Shown here in pieces: positions 24,001 through 39,000 of a stretch of 64,000 nucleotides of DNA (positions are counted from its first letter, which is position 1; the number at the start of each line of letters is the position of its first letter). Location: positions 1-64,000 of the forward strand of contig CANGTU010000014.1 in the NCBI GenBank assembly GCA_947456965.1. Reading direction: 5' to 3'. Source of the stretch: Flavobacteriales bacterium. GTDB lineage: Bacteria > Bacteroidota > Bacteroidia > Flavobacteriales_D > Sanyastnellaceae. A program made the translations under genes and the position numbers. The notes below the pieces were generated by a model. That model was not told the DNA's origin. It made no database searches and saw only the letters and a list, made by a program, of their open reading frames with translations.

Positions 24001-27000
24001 GAGGGCAGAAGGAAGGTCGAAGCGGTAGAGGCGGTCAATTCTGGACAACTCGTAATGAGCTGCTCCGCTTCGCCTCGCATCCAGCCGGATACATTCTTCG
24101 AACGAGGCGGAGGCCTTTTGCCAGTCGCCTTTATTCCGGTAATCCAATGCTCGAAAGAAGGCCTCCTGAAAGCGGTTATCGGACGGCACGACCTCACTGT
24201 TTTCGGCAGCTGTGACCGCCTTCTCCGGCGACTTACAGGAGGCCAGCAGCACACATGCCAGGGCGATATGGACGCACATCTTGTTCAATTTGCCCGGGAA
24301 ATGGAGGAATAGTCGCCCAAACTAAGTTCTCCCTTGAAATCCGCTACGCGGGCATATGCACCAACCATAGAGTTGGAAAGAACAGACCGCTGCAATGCGG
24401 CATGATCCAGAATGATGCAGTCGCGGAGGGTACAGTCTTCCACCACACAGCCCTTGCCAAGGCTAACGCCCGGACCAATATCCGAGTTCCTGATTACACA
24501 GCCCTCTCCAACCTTGCTCAGCGGGTCGATGGTGGAATGCTCAACGGTGGATGAAACGGGCACTTGATTCTCATGTGCCATGTAGCGGAGGACCTTACGG
24601 TTGGTATCCACAAGGGCATCCTTATTGCCGCAGTCCATCCAGTCTGCCACCTTACCCGGTGTGAAGCGGGCTCCAGCTTCCACCATGCGGCGCAGCGCAT
24701 CGGGAAGCTGATACTCGCCGCCATTCATGATGTTGTGATCCATAAGGTAGTTCAACTGGCTTCTCAGCTCTTCACCCTTTCGGAAGTAGTAGATGCCAAT
24801 CATGGCGAGATCCGACACAAACTCCGTTGGCTTTTCGGCAAACTGGGTGATGATTCCTTCTTCGTTGACAACGACTACGCCAAACTGCCGGGGGTCGGCA
24901 ATCTGCTGAACCCACAGCACCCCATCCTGAGAGGTGTCCAGCTCAAAGTCTGCGCGGAACAGGGTGTCAGCAAACGCAACAGTTACCTCACCGCTCAGTA
25001 ATTCCTCAGCGCATAGTATAGCATGGGCCGTGCCCAGGGGTTGATCCTGGTAGTGAATACTGCCCTGCGCTCCAAGCGCAGCAGCTACCGCGAGCAAATG
25101 CTGCTCGGCTTCTTCGCCGAATCGCCCGGTGATGTATCCGATGCGCTCTACGGGTCGGTGACTCAGTCGGACGATATCCTCCACCAGCCTTTGAACAATG
25201 GGCTTGCCAGCTACAGGGAGGAGGGGCTTGGGGGTGGTCAGGGTGTGCGGGCGCAACCGCTTACCCATACCCGCCATGGGAATGATGACGTTCATGCCAG
25301 TGCCTGGGGTAGGTCGCGAAGGTAGGTTAGAATCACCCGAGGCCTGTGCTCCCGAAGCCACCTGAACCACGGTTGGTATCGGACAATGCTTCTGTGGCCT
25401 GCCAGGTGATCCGCTCGTGACTGGCCACCACCAGCTGGGCAATGCGCTCCCCGGGCTGGATGCTGAATGGCTCGCCGGAAAGGTTTATGAGCAGCACCTT
25501 GATCTCGCCGCGGTAATCCGCATCGATCGTTCCCGGGCTGTTGAGTACAGTGATGCCATGTTTGAATGCGATCCCGCTTCTGGGACGCACCTGTGCTTCA
25601 AACCCTGCTGGAAGTTCGATGTGCAGTCCCGTAGGTATAAGCCGGCGCTCCAGCGGACCGAGCACCTCAGTTTGCTCCAGATGAGCGCGAAGGTCCATTC
25701 CTGCAGCATGATCCGTTTCGTAGGCCGGAAGCGGAAAGGGAGAGCGATTGACGATGCGCACCGGAATCATCTTCCTTCAAAGGTTGGCTTGCGCTTTTCC
25801 AGAAAAGCAGATGTGCCTTCCCGAAAATCCACGGTTCCAAAGCAGGTACCGAACTCGCGGATCTCAGCCTCGAATCCGGAGGACGAACTTTCATAGCCGG
25901 CTCGCACTGCGCGATATGCCGCAGCGATCGCAGCCGGGGAGTTGCGCGTCATCCGGGCAGCCATTTTCCGGCATTCAGCCAGGAGGGCATCTGCCGCAAC
26001 TACACGGTTGACCAAACCCCACTGAAGAGCATCACGGGCATCGACAAAATCGGCAGTCGCAATCATTTCGAGGGCCTTGCCCTTACCCACGAGCTGGGCC
26101 AGGCGCTGAGTGCCTCCATAACCTGGAATGACTCCGAGCGATACTTCAGGGAGGCCCATACGAGCCGTCTCTGATGCAATCCGGATGTGGCAGCTCATCG
26201 CAAGCTCAAGGCCCCCGCCTAGCGCAAAGCCATTGACGGCGGCAATCACCGGCTTGCTCATGTTTTCTATGAAATCAAAGAGAAGCTTGTGGCCTGCGCG
26301 GCTCAACATCTGCCCTTCCTCTACACTGAAGGCGGCAAATTCCTTGATGTCAGCACCAGCCACAAAGGCCTTATCGCCGGCTCCGGTGACCATGATGGCT
26401 CGCACATCACGGTTGACATCAGCAAGAGCAAGAGCCTTGTTGAGCTCTTCAATGGTCTGACGGTTTAGTGCGTTCAATTGGTCCGGCCTGTTAATGGTAA
26501 TAAGCAGGACCTGATCGGTTAGGTCGGTGAGGATATTCTGGTACGACATGGATGACTATTGGTGGGGCGAAGTTACCGCAACAGGCACTGACCAAACTAC
26601 CGGATAACGTTGACATGTCCCACCATGCGCTCACGCCGGTCGATCGTGTCGTATTCAATGGTCCATACGTAGGTGCCGTTCTGGACGTAGTAGCCATCTG
26701 TCCCTCCATTCCATGTTTCCTCCGGATCGGTACTCTCAAACACCAGCGCTCCCCATCGATCGAATATCTTCAGGTGAAATCCTTCGATATTCACTCCTGC
26801 CGCATAGAACGTGTCGTTGATACCGTCGTTGTTGGGTGTTATTGTATTGGGAACCCAAATCGGATAGTAGGGCTTCACCAGCACGGAGTCTCGTCCGATA
26901 CATCCGTTCTGGTCAGTAGTGCTCAGGGTGTACCAAATCTCTGAAGGTGGACTGGCCGTCGGATAGGGACAATCCGTGCAGCTGAGGTAATCGGGAGGGG

Positions 27001-30000
27001 ACCACGTGTAGTCGAGCCCAAAGGTGTTACCAAAAAGGTAAACAGAACCGGGAAACTCGTAGTACTGATCGGGCCCGGCGTTGACCTCTGGCAATGGCAA
27101 TACATAGACCCACACAGTGTCCTGGGCTCCACATCCATTGTTGTCTATTCCGGCCACAGTGAAGGCCATGGTTTCAGGAGGTGAAAGCCAGGTGGTGTCC
27201 CCGTAAGGTGGAAAGGCATACTGCCCAGGCGTCCAGAAATAGTCTTCACCACCCGTGGCCCACGCCGGTACATATTCGCCCCGGCAAATCGTGCCTCCTC
27301 CAAATACTTCCACTTCGGGTATGATGACGACAACAGTCACCTGGGAGGTGCCCGAGCCGCAGGCATTGGTAATGGCAACAGTGTAGGTGGTAGTGAACTG
27401 CGGCGAGGCCATCGGGTTCTGAGCTGAGGGGTTGCTCAGGGTTGAGGCCGGACTCCAGGTCCAGGTGAAGCCGTCTTCGGCAGTAAGCTGCACGTTATTG
27501 CCCTGGCAAATGGTAAGCTCCGGATATACCTGACCCCCCGGCTCATCCAACACAACAGTCACGGTCACTGTGCGCTCGAGCTCACATCCTGCTGCTGTGG
27601 TGATCAACACGGTATAAGTCGTAGTCTGGTCAGGAGTGGCCTGAACCTGGCTGCCGGTGACAGCGCTCAATCCATCCGGAGGGCTCCACTGATATGAAGC
27701 TCCTCCCGTTGCCAGAAGGGTAGTAGTTTCTCCCACACATAGGGATACCGAGGGTGAAAGACTGGTGGGGGGAACATACATATCCACGAACACGGCCACG
27801 GTGTCTGTTTCACAGTCATTGAAGTCGACCAGGTAGTAAGTGGTCGGCTCCAGAGGAGTGGCAATCGGATCCGCCATGTTGGTGGCGGAAAGGGTAGGGT
27901 CGGGAAGCCAGAAAAGGTTCGGACTTCCACTGCCGTCCAGCTGTACCTGCTGACCGAGGCACAGAGGCTCAACCGGCTGCACATCCGGGTTGACCCCAGG
28001 CAATATGGTAAGGGTAATGCTGGTCGTGTCCGGGATCACACAGTCCTGATTGTCCGTGGCAATGAGGGTAATGGTATACTGTCCGGGCTGTTGGAAAATA
28101 TGCTCGGGCTCGAAGGAGTTGCTCGTGACTCCGTCACCAAAGTTCCACTGCCATTGTGTTGCCCCGGTGGTGAGGTTCTGGAATTGTGCAGGTGTGCCTT
28201 CGCACAACTCATCCGGCCCGTCAATGTCAATCTCCGCCTGCACCTTTCCCAGGTTAAACCGGAATACAGCCATGTTGCATCCGATGCTGGGATTGTTATC
28301 GCTCCAGGCACTTGCGGTGGTAGGGAAGTCGCTGTTGCCCTGACAACCGGCACACACGGCTTGGTACACAGATCCATTTTTGTTGAACCGAGAGGTGCCT
28401 CCATCGACGTGCTCTGCACTTTCGCTTCCGCCGAGGAACGATCCATAGACCAGCTCGGTGGCATCGGAGGAAAGTACGCAGAGGTAGAAGTCGCTGCCAT
28501 CGGTTGTGGATTGAAACGCATTGGGTGTTACTGGAAGTCCCGTGGTGGTGCTTGCCGTAGCGTAGCAGTCATAGATGCTCTGGCAGGTGTTGGAGTTGGT
28601 TTCTCCTCCCCAGCCACTGAAGTAGATCTGGCCGCAATTGCTTACGAGGAAAGCGGTAGGGGAAATGTCAATAGCTCCGCTGCCCGTGCCGATGGTCGTC
28701 GTCCACACCACGGATGACAGGTCGCTGCTGTACTTCCGGATAAATTGACCGCTGTTGGGCTGCCCATAGAGCCCGGCACTGATAGCCAGATTACCACGAG
28801 TTTGCCCGAGTACATAAACGTTCTCTTCCAGATCGGTCTGCACGAAATAGGCCTGATCATACTGTGATGTTCCGATAAAGGTGCCCGCGACTACAGCAAA
28901 GGTGACTGGATTGATCTTGATCACAAAGCCGTCACACTGCCCATTCTGCGAGGTATCGTGGCCATTGGCGGCATGGGGAAAGTCGCTGCTTCGGGTGCCC
29001 CCCGCCACAATCATGAAGCCTGACGATTCAAATTCAATGGCATAACAGGCATCCGCTCCGCTTCCTCCGATGTACGTGCTCCACTCCAAAACACTCAATA
29101 CGGGATCGAATTTCATGATGACACCATCGCAGTCACCTCCGCCATAGGCCGTCTGAGGCCCCTGTCCGGTGATCGGGAAGTTCCCGCGAACCACAGACGC
29201 CACGAAAATGTGGTCATCCTGGTCCACGTTCACCTCACCCCTGAAGGCATCACCATAATTGTAAAAAAGCTGATCGGCGAAATTGAGCCCTTCATTGGCG
29301 CCCATGCCAACAAATGTTCCTGCCGTGAACGCTCCGGCCGGTGTGAACTTGCTGATGAAGAAATCGCAGCCTTCAATGTGAGCGCTCGTGAAGAAATCGG
29401 ACATCTGAAGAGTCGGCCCTCCCTGAAATACACCCTGGTAGGCTCCGGCGCCCACTGGAAAGTTGTTGCTTCCGGTAACACCCATCAGAATGATATTGTC
29501 TTCACTGTCCGTCACAATGCTGTGTGGCGTTTCCTGGCGGGATCCACCGAGGTATGTGCTATAGAGCAGAGAACTTCCCGTGGGATCAAACTTGCTGATG
29601 ACCACATCCATGTAGTTAGGACCTGTGCTGAAGTTCTCCTGAAATGCACCCGGTGTGACAGGATAATTCTGGCCAAATGCCACGCCTGCAGAGATGAGAT
29701 TCTCTTCAGAGTCGTCGCAGGCTGTGAATCCGAAGTTCGAGGCGACGGATCCGACGTATGTACTGAATGCGATTTCAGGATCAATCACCAGTGGATACCT
29801 GCTGTTGTAGGAGCCCACGCTAAAGGTCAGGACATCTTTCTGGAGCGAATACGCGCATTCAACCTCCCGCAAATGACCTGCAATGACCTGATAGGCGAAT
29901 GGCTTGCTTTCCCTGACCTCACCCACCGATGTGGAGATTACGAGCTCACCCTGATCGATGGACAGCCCGTCAGCTCCTTCATACCGGATGGCTATTAACC

Positions 30001-33000
30001 CTGGATTTGCTCCAGGCTGCAGCACCAAATCGTACTTTAAGCGCCCGGCATGGGTGTAAAGTGCCATGGCTATGCCGGGATAGAGATCGCGCAATTCAGT
30101 TTTTCCGAATACCCGCGCACCGTGCACCCATTGTGCAGAGTCCTCACCAAGGTAGTAGTTATGATAATAAGTGCGTTCTTCACGTGTGGCGGATTGCCCC
30201 GGTGATGCGCCTAGAAACTGCATGCGATAGCTATGCTCCCGGTAGATTGGAGGTCCCTCAGGAAGAGCGCCCGTAGGATGCAACCATTCGAGGATAGAAG
30301 GATCAAACCACTGCCACGTGAGCCCGGTGGATTCCACCCAGAGCGTGCCTCCGGGCAAGCCCGCTTTCCAGCGCACTTGTGAAGGCCATTGTCCTCGGTT
30401 CTCCACAAAGTCGGCCTGCCCGGCCCCACACAGGGGCAGGATGAGCAGGAGGGTGAAGAGACGCATGGAGTACATCAGCAGGGTAGACAAGAAAACATAG
30501 CGGCCAGTTGCGGCGGCCCAGGTAGTTCTTTCTTTTCAGTATTGCTAAAATACGCGCTTCCCGCGCTATTCAGACCATTTTCAAGCTTATGCGCATATAC
30601 GAACTCAGCGTTCCAGCTATTCATCCGGGCATACAGCCCAATGAACCGGCATAAATGGGGATCGTGTCACACATAAAGAAGGCCTGGGATTTTCGCGGTC
30701 TCATGAAATTCTCAGCATGCGCAGTCCTGAACAGAAACCGCAGGATAGATGCCTCAAGAGGAAGGAAGGGTTAAGAAGACTCAACCAGGCGGTCGCCGCT
30801 TCAGCTCAGATGTTCCGTCAGTTTTTTCATTTCCATCATGGGAGATGACTTCTCATAAAGGATGCGGTACACGGCATCGGCAATAGGAATATCGGCCCTG
30901 AACTTTTTGTTAATCTCATGGATGCCCCTGGAAGCATAATAACCTTCAGCCACCATATTCATCTCGATGGTAGCCCACTTGACACTGTATCCCTTGCCCA
31001 CCATCGTGCCGAAGGTCCGGTTGCGGGAATAGGGCGAATAGGCCGTCACCAAAAGGTCGCCGAGGTAGGCGGATGACTTGACATCCCGGTGAACCTCGTG
31101 CACATTATCAATAAATCGTTCAATTTCACGGATGGCTGATGAGATGAGCACAGCCTGAAAGTTGTCGCCGTATCCCAGGCCGTGACAAATGCCCGCAGCA
31201 ACTGCATATACATTCTTCAGAATGGCGGCCAGTTCTGCGCCGAAAACATCCTCCGTAACCGTGGTCCGGATGTAGCGGCAGGCCAGCATGCTGCTCATCA
31301 CTTCAGCGTGTTCCTCCTCCACACAACCGATAGTGAGATAGGACAATTTCTCTAAAGCGACTTCCTCGGCGTGACAAGGTCCGCAAACAATTCCGATCTG
31401 TGAGTAAGGCACACCCAGTTGCTTGTGGAAATAACGCGCGGGAATGGCGTCAAATTCGTTGATGATGCCTTTGATGGCGGAGAAGATGACCTTCTTCTCC
31501 AATCCCCGGGGCTTGTGCTGCAACATGGTTTCGTGCAGGAAAGCGGAAGGAATGGCGACAATCAGGTAGTCACATGCATCCACCACCTGTTGCAGATTAT
31601 CGGTGAGCTCCAACCGGCTGGTATCAAACTCAATACTCTGGATGTAATGCGGGTGGTGTCCAAACTGCTGAATATGCTCAATGGCCTCTTTACTCCGCAT
31701 CCACCAGTGAACACGTTCATTGTTGTTGCATAGCAACTTGACCAGTGCCGTAGCCCATGATCCGCCCCCCAGCACACCGATGGAAAGAGATTGTGACATA
31801 GATTATCCGGGGCGAAGATATGACCATCAACAGGGGTGGTCTCAGAATAGCAATCAATGCCCGTAAGTGTATGGCCCGGAAACAGGGAAAGCCCGGAGGC
31901 GATGTATCTTGCGCGGACCATGTCACATCCGCTGCAGGCATTGATTGTTGATGATGAGGAATTCGCCCGGGAAAACCTCGGGATGCTGATTGCAGACTAT
32001 TGCCCCGAGGTTATGGTAACAGGGAAGGCATCGGGAGCAGCGGAAGCGCGCCGGCTTATTGAAGAGCTCAATCCGCAAATCGTATTTCTCGATATTATGA
32101 TGCCCGGAGAAGATGGATTCGCCCTGCTGAAAAGTATGGAGGGCCGGTCGTTTCAGGTCATCTTCACAACTGCTTTTCGGGAGTACGCCTTAAAGGCCTT
32201 GCGCGAAAGCGCGGTCGATTATCTCGAAAAGCCCATCGATATCGACGAGCTCCGGGCCGCTGTGGACAAGGCGGCGCAGCGGATTGCGGAAAAAAAAAGC
32301 AGTGGAGTGACGGAGGACAGGATCTCCCGGATTCTGACTGAGATCGCCCAGAACAACAGCGTTGAGAAGACGATTATTCCAACCCGCGATGGTTTTGCGG
32401 TAGTGCGCAACGGCGATATTATCCACCTCGAAGCTTCTGAAAACTATACCACGCTGTTTTGCTCAGGAGGAAAGAAATATGTGAGCAGCAAGAGCATTCG
32501 CACTTTTGAGGATAAGCTGGATCCCACCATGTTCATGCGGGTTCACAAGTCGCACATCATCAATTTTACCCAGCACCTCCGCGAGTTCAGCCGCGGGGAG
32601 GGAAGCGTGGCCGTGATGTCGGATGGCGCGCGGATTCCTGTCGCCAGACGGAAGCTCCAGGAGTTCCTCGACCGGCTCGGACAAATCAGCTAAGACCTTC
32701 GGTATGCGAAACCTTGTGCTGGTAATTTTCCTGATCGCTTCAGAATGTGCAAACTTTTCAGCGCGGGCCCAGCAATACAGCTTTCTCCGGTATTCTGTCC
32801 AGGAGGGTTTATCTCAATCACAGGTTCGTTGCCTATTTGAGGACAGCAGGGGATATCTCTGGATCGGCACGCTTGGCGGACTATCCCGGTTTGATGGCAC
32901 ACGCTTTACCAACTATGGCCGTTCAGATGGCCTGGGAAACAACCAGGTCAGCGCCATTGCTGAACTGCCCGGGGGCCGAATCGCTGCGGGATCAGCTGGA

Positions 33001-36000
33001 AGCATTTCCATCATTTCGGCACTGGGTGTAATGACTTATCCGCTGCCCGAAGGCCTGGCGGATGTCTCCGTCAATGCGCTCGCTGTGGAAGGATCGGTGC
33101 TGTGGATTGGCACAGAGCGCGGCCTCTTTCGCTGGGATAATGGAGCCGTGCGGCAGGCCGCCCTGCAAGGACTTCCGGATGATGAGCACATCAAGGCATT
33201 GGTGCGAACAGCACGTGGCGATAGGGCCTGGATTGTAGCGCGATCTGCCGTATATACATGGGAGCCGACCCGGGCTGAGCTTCGCTATCGGCCTGTTGAT
33301 GATGAGGTAACCTTCTTCGACGCAGTGGTAAGCGAAAAGAGCGAACTCCTTATTGCCGCGCGCAAGTATGCACTGGTGCGGCTCGCTGCTGACGGAAGTG
33401 TGGAAACCTTCGCTGAGAATCCACAATTACCGGCCACCACGCTTACTGGCATTTCGCACGGGGCTAAGGGCCACTACTGGCTGACGTCCCGCTTCGGATT
33501 TCTCTCGTTCGATGGCGATGAATTCACCGCCTTTACGGACAGCGAGGGCTTGCCTACCTCTGATATCCGGGATGCGTTGGTGGATCACGAAGGCAATCTG
33601 TGGCTCGCCTCATACGGCAGCGGACTGCTGCGCATGACCGGCACAGCCATCGCCGGATTTACCAGAAGACAAGGCCTGCCAAGCAATGCAGTGATGAGTA
33701 TTGCAAGGGATGCGGCAGGTACGCTCTGGCTCTCTACCTATGATCAGGGGGTAGCCCGGATGGAGGAAGACACGATCATTCCTTTCCGCTCAGGCGGACT
33801 CGAATCCGACAGCAGAGTATGGACCAGTCTCGCCCGCAACGATGGTTCAGTATGGTTTGGAACCTCGGACGGGTTATACACCAGGTCATCCTCGGGGAAT
33901 GTGGAAAGCCTGCCGGCTGACGAACTCCCAGATCGCATGGTGCTGTGTCTGCACGAAACCCCCGAGGGTACCATGTGGCTGGGAACGGCTTCCGGACCCG
34001 CCATGCTTGTGGGCCGGAAAGTAATCCGTCTGGATTCTGTCCCCGGATTTCCGGCTTCCCGCGTGAGAGGAATAGCAACAGACCGTGCAGGGCAGATGTG
34101 GATGGCCACGCGTGATGGCGTTTTTCGCTATAGCGGCAGCCGCTTTTCACGCTTTGATGAGGATCAGGGATTGCCCGACCGGTCGGCCTACTGCGTTATG
34201 GCCGATGCCGCTAACAGAATTTGGGTGGGCACTCAGGCAGGCCTGGCCTTGTTTGAGGGAAATACATTTCGCACCCTGTCCATGCCGAAGGAAAGCGGCT
34301 CATCTACCATCAACTTCATTCGCGCCGTTGATGCTGAGCTGTGGATAGGGACGCTGTTCGGCATTTATACCTGCCGGCTGGATGATGCAGCCCGGGGGAA
34401 TCCGCGCTGGATACACATCGGAAGTGAGGAGGGTCTTTCCACCCCCGAAACCAACCTCAATGCCAGTTATGCCGATGCATCCGGTGAAGTGTGGGTAGGC
34501 ACACCGGAGGGCCTGTATCGCATCAATCGGAAGCTGCTCACGACCCAACTCAGCACACCTCGACCCCGATTAGCGCTCGCCTCAGTGCTGGTTAATCTGC
34601 AACCACCCGACTGGACGCGCTGGCGTCTTGTACCGGACGAGGCTACCGGATTGCCTGCTGATCCCGAGATGGCACATCAGTTCAACCATTTCACTTTCTA
34701 CTGTGATGCCATTGCCCTCAAATACCCGGAGAGGGTCGAGTATCAGTACTGGCTCGAAGGGCTTGAAGATGACTGGGAGCCGCCTACCACGGCCAGATTT
34801 GCTTCATTCAGCAACCTTCCCTACCGCTGGTTTACGTTCCATGCCCGCGCCCGACTGCAGGGAGGTGAATGGAGCGAACCGGTTACCTACACCTTCAGTA
34901 TTCGCCCACCGTTCTGGCTCACCTGGTGGTTCATGGCCTTCACGGCAGCCGCCATTGGAGCATTGGCGTGGCGCTTCGTGCGCATCAGGCAGCGTGTGAT
35001 TCGCGACCGCCGCGACAAGGAATTCAGCGAAATGAAGTCGCGCATGCTGGCCCTCGAGCAACAATCACTGAACTCAAGCATGAACAGGCATTTCATCTTC
35101 AATGCCCTGAACAGCATTCAGTATTATATCAACCGCCAGGATCGCCTGGCCGCCAACCGGTACCTCAGCGACTTCGCCCGCCTGATCCGGAAGAACCTGG
35201 ATAGTTCACAGACCGAGCTCACCACCCTCAGCGATGAAATCGAGCGGCTGGAACTTTACCTCAAACTGGAGCACATGCGGTTCCGGGATAAGTTCAGCTA
35301 CCACGTGGAGGTGGAGCCAGGGCTCGATCAGGAGCAGGTGCGCATACCGGCCATGTTGCTGCAGCCGTTTCTGGAAAATTCAATCTGGCACGGACTCCTT
35401 CCCAAGGAGTCCCAGGGTGAAATCAGCGTCCGGATCCGCAAGGACGGGGACTTTGTGGAAATCCTCATTACGGATAACGGCATTGGAATTGACTCATCCC
35501 TGATGAATAAATCCGGTACCGATAGCCATATTTCCAAAGGAATGGAAATCACCGAAAACCGCTTGGAATTGATACGAAGAATGACCGGAAGGAGCATTGA
35601 ACTTCGCGGCCCATCACAGATCAACGACGATGAGGGAAGACCACAGGGTACTCAGGTATGTATACGAATCCCCTTGGATTTCAGTGAACTTTTGGAAAAT
35701 AGTCGCGGATAATTCAAAAAAAGGGAGTACATTTGGTTGTGGTTTTTCACCGAGATATGTCTACCCATCTGAAATATCTTATCGGCTTCCTTTGGATGGC
35801 TTTGCTGTTTTCAGCGTGCACCAAAGATTCTGATATGTATGGTCCGGATGATGACTGCCATCATGGCAATGAAGACACTCGCGCCATTGTTCTGGAAGGC
35901 AACGCTTCGGCGGCTGGAACTCCGATGGAGAGCCTCTCTTCCGGTGATCCGCGGAATGATGATGATGGGGCCGGCGATGAAGGTGGAGATGGAATCACGG

Positions 36001-39000
36001 ATGATGAGGACGATGAGGACGATGATGATCGTACAGCCAAAAGCAAGCGGGATAAGTAATTACCTGATAATCAAAACATGCGGAAGCCCGGGAATCCGGG
36101 CTTTTTTATTGGGCCGGCATATGACCACAATTTGCTAATAAATTGAGCAGGATTGTGTATATTTACCTCCCGAAAGGACGCTAGTCTTATCCACCGCGCT
36201 CCGGAGTTCTTTCGGCGAACGCAACGTCAGTACACATTCTTATCATCATGTTGGAAAGGTCTATCCTGCATATGGATCTGGACACCTTCTTTGTCTCCGT
36301 GGAGCGGCTTCTGGACCGGAGACTGGAAGGCAGGCCCATTCTCATCGGAGGAACCAGTGATCGTGGGGTCGTAGCTTCTTGCAGCTACGAAGCCCGGGCC
36401 TTCGGTGTACATTCCGCAATGCCGATGAAGCTGGCTCGCCAGCTTTGTCCGGAGGCCGTGGTCATCCGCGGCAATTCATACAATTATCTGAAGTACTCCG
36501 ATCTGGTGAGCGAGATTGTACGCGGATCGGTGCCGGTGTTTGAGAAGACTTCCGTGGACGAGTTCTATTGTGATCTCACGGGGATGGACCGCTTCTTCGG
36601 ATGCTATCGGTTTGCGGGCGAGTTGCGGCAGAAGGTCATCCGGGAATCAGGCCTGCCTATATCCTTTGGGCTTTCAGTGAACAAGACGGTATCGAAAGTG
36701 GCCACCGGAGAAGCCAAGCCTAATAACCAGTTGCAGGTGCCCGGTGGTTCAGAGCGGGATTTTCTCGCGCCACTTTCCATCCGGTGTATTCCTATGGTGG
36801 GGGACAAGACCTACCAGACTTTGCGAAATCTCGGCGTGAGCCAGGTGGGTACCCTGCAGGAAATGCCCGTTGAGTTGCTCCAGCGGGCACTGGGTGAAAA
36901 TGGCCTGTTGATCTGGAAGAAGGCCAATGGTATTGATCCCAGCCCGGTTGTTCCCTTCCACGAGCGGCAGAGCATCAGCACGGAACGAACCTTTGACCGC
37001 GATACAACGGATGTACACAAATTGCGGGGGTTGTTCATCGCCATGGCGGAGAATCTGGCTTATCAGCTTAGGCGGGGAGGCAAGCTCACCTCGTGCATCA
37101 CCGTGAAACTGCGCTACACGGATTTCCAGACACACACCATCCAGGAGCGGATTCCATACACATCCGCCGACCACCTGATCACACCGAAGGTGCTGGAGTT
37201 GTTTGGCCGGCTTTATAGCCGTCGCATGCTGGTGCGGCTGGTGGGCGTTCGTTTCAGTCATCTGGTTAGCGGCGGTTATCAGATCAACCTGTTTGAGGAT
37301 TCAGAGGAGCGGATCCGGCTTTATGATGCATTGGACCGGATGCGGATGCGCTTTGGTGACCGGTCAGTGATTACGGCGGCGGGAATGGATGCCCACAGCA
37401 TTGGCCGGGGCGATAATCCTTTTGATGGCGGACCACCGCTGCTGCTCGCCAACAGGAGACAGTAATAAGCCATAAAGGCCACCCCGTTGGGTGGCCTTTT
37501 ATGGATAATGAAAACAATAAACTATCTGATATCTCTACACGAGAACTTACAGAGTGGTTTAACGGAGAAACAACTCGCCGGGTTACATCCATCTCTTCAG
37601 GCTCTTGCCCGAAAGGCATGCGCCCCGCAGTTGTCATCCACGCAATCAGTCTTCCTTCAGGAACGTGGCCTGATCCTTTACCGTTAGTTCACGGGCCAGC
37701 AGCCGCTGGTATTCTTGTTGCAGGCGCGGCAGCCGCTTCTGCTGCCACCCATTGAATAGGGTCTGATGGGCGGCAAACTCGGCATTCAGGGTCTGCACGG
37801 TTTCCATCTGTGAGGATGACGGCGCACCGTAATATGACGCAATCGTGCTGTATATATCTCCCAGCTTTTCGCGCAACATCTTCTCTGCTGAGCCCACGTA
37901 ATTGTCGCCCGTAGTGATAACCAACTGGCTGCGCAGTTTTTCCAATTCATTGAACAGAGCGTCCGTCTCCCGGGAAGTTTTTTGTTTAGCCCGCATCTCC
38001 AGAATAGCCTCACGATACGTGTCAATCTTGTACACGAAATAAGCGAGCTCCTGCGTGAACCGGAAGAGATCAGCCGTCACGGCCTCCTGCTTCTTTCTTT
38101 CTTCCAACGTGAATGGCGATCGCGGGTCATATATGGTTTCAATAACCTGCTCAAACACTTCATTGCCCTTGGTAATGCGCACGGTGTAACGCCCGGCTGT
38201 GGCTCGGGGAACAAATGATGCGCCTCCGGAAAAAGTTTTACCCTTAGCCACTTTCGGTGAGGTGGTGTTAAAAGCCCACTCGACAGTATTGATGCCCTTT
38301 TGCTTGCCGGGCTCCAGTTTGCAAACCAAAGCGCCCCGCTCATCATAGATTTCCATAGTCATCTTGCCGAAAGTGTGCCGCTTGGGCAGGAAGTACCGGA
38401 TGCCGGCGTTGGTTGATGGGTTCGCTCCTACAAACTGATGGGTGGTGCTGGTGCCGCCAAAGGTGCTCTCCTCCCGCATCACAAAGGGCTCAGGAGGGAA
38501 GAAGTAAAGTGTCTTGGATAGCAGGTCGCCATTCAGCTCGCGCAGCACACGGGTATCATCAATGATAACAATGCCCCTGCCATGTGTAGCCAGCACGAGG
38601 TCGTGTGTGACCGGATGGAGCTCGAGGTGGTGAATAGCCACCGGGGGCAGGTTCTTTGAGAAACGCGACCACCCCTTGCCACCATCGAGGCTGACGTACA
38701 GGCCCATTTCCGTTCCCGCATAAAGCAGATTGGGATTCTTGAAGTCCTCTTGCACCGAGCGCACAAACGTTGGGATATCAGCCGTGGACAGCAGTTTCCA
38801 CGTCATGCCGTAGTCTTCCGTTTTGACTATGTACGGGTTGAAATCACCATGGGTATGGCCCTCAAAAACAGCGTAAGCGATGCCTTCACCGAATACACTG
38901 GGCTCTATATGATAACACCACGTGCCAGCGGGTACCCCGGTGATCTTATCGCGAACGTTGGTCCACGTTTTTCCTCCATCACGGGTGAGTTGTATCATTC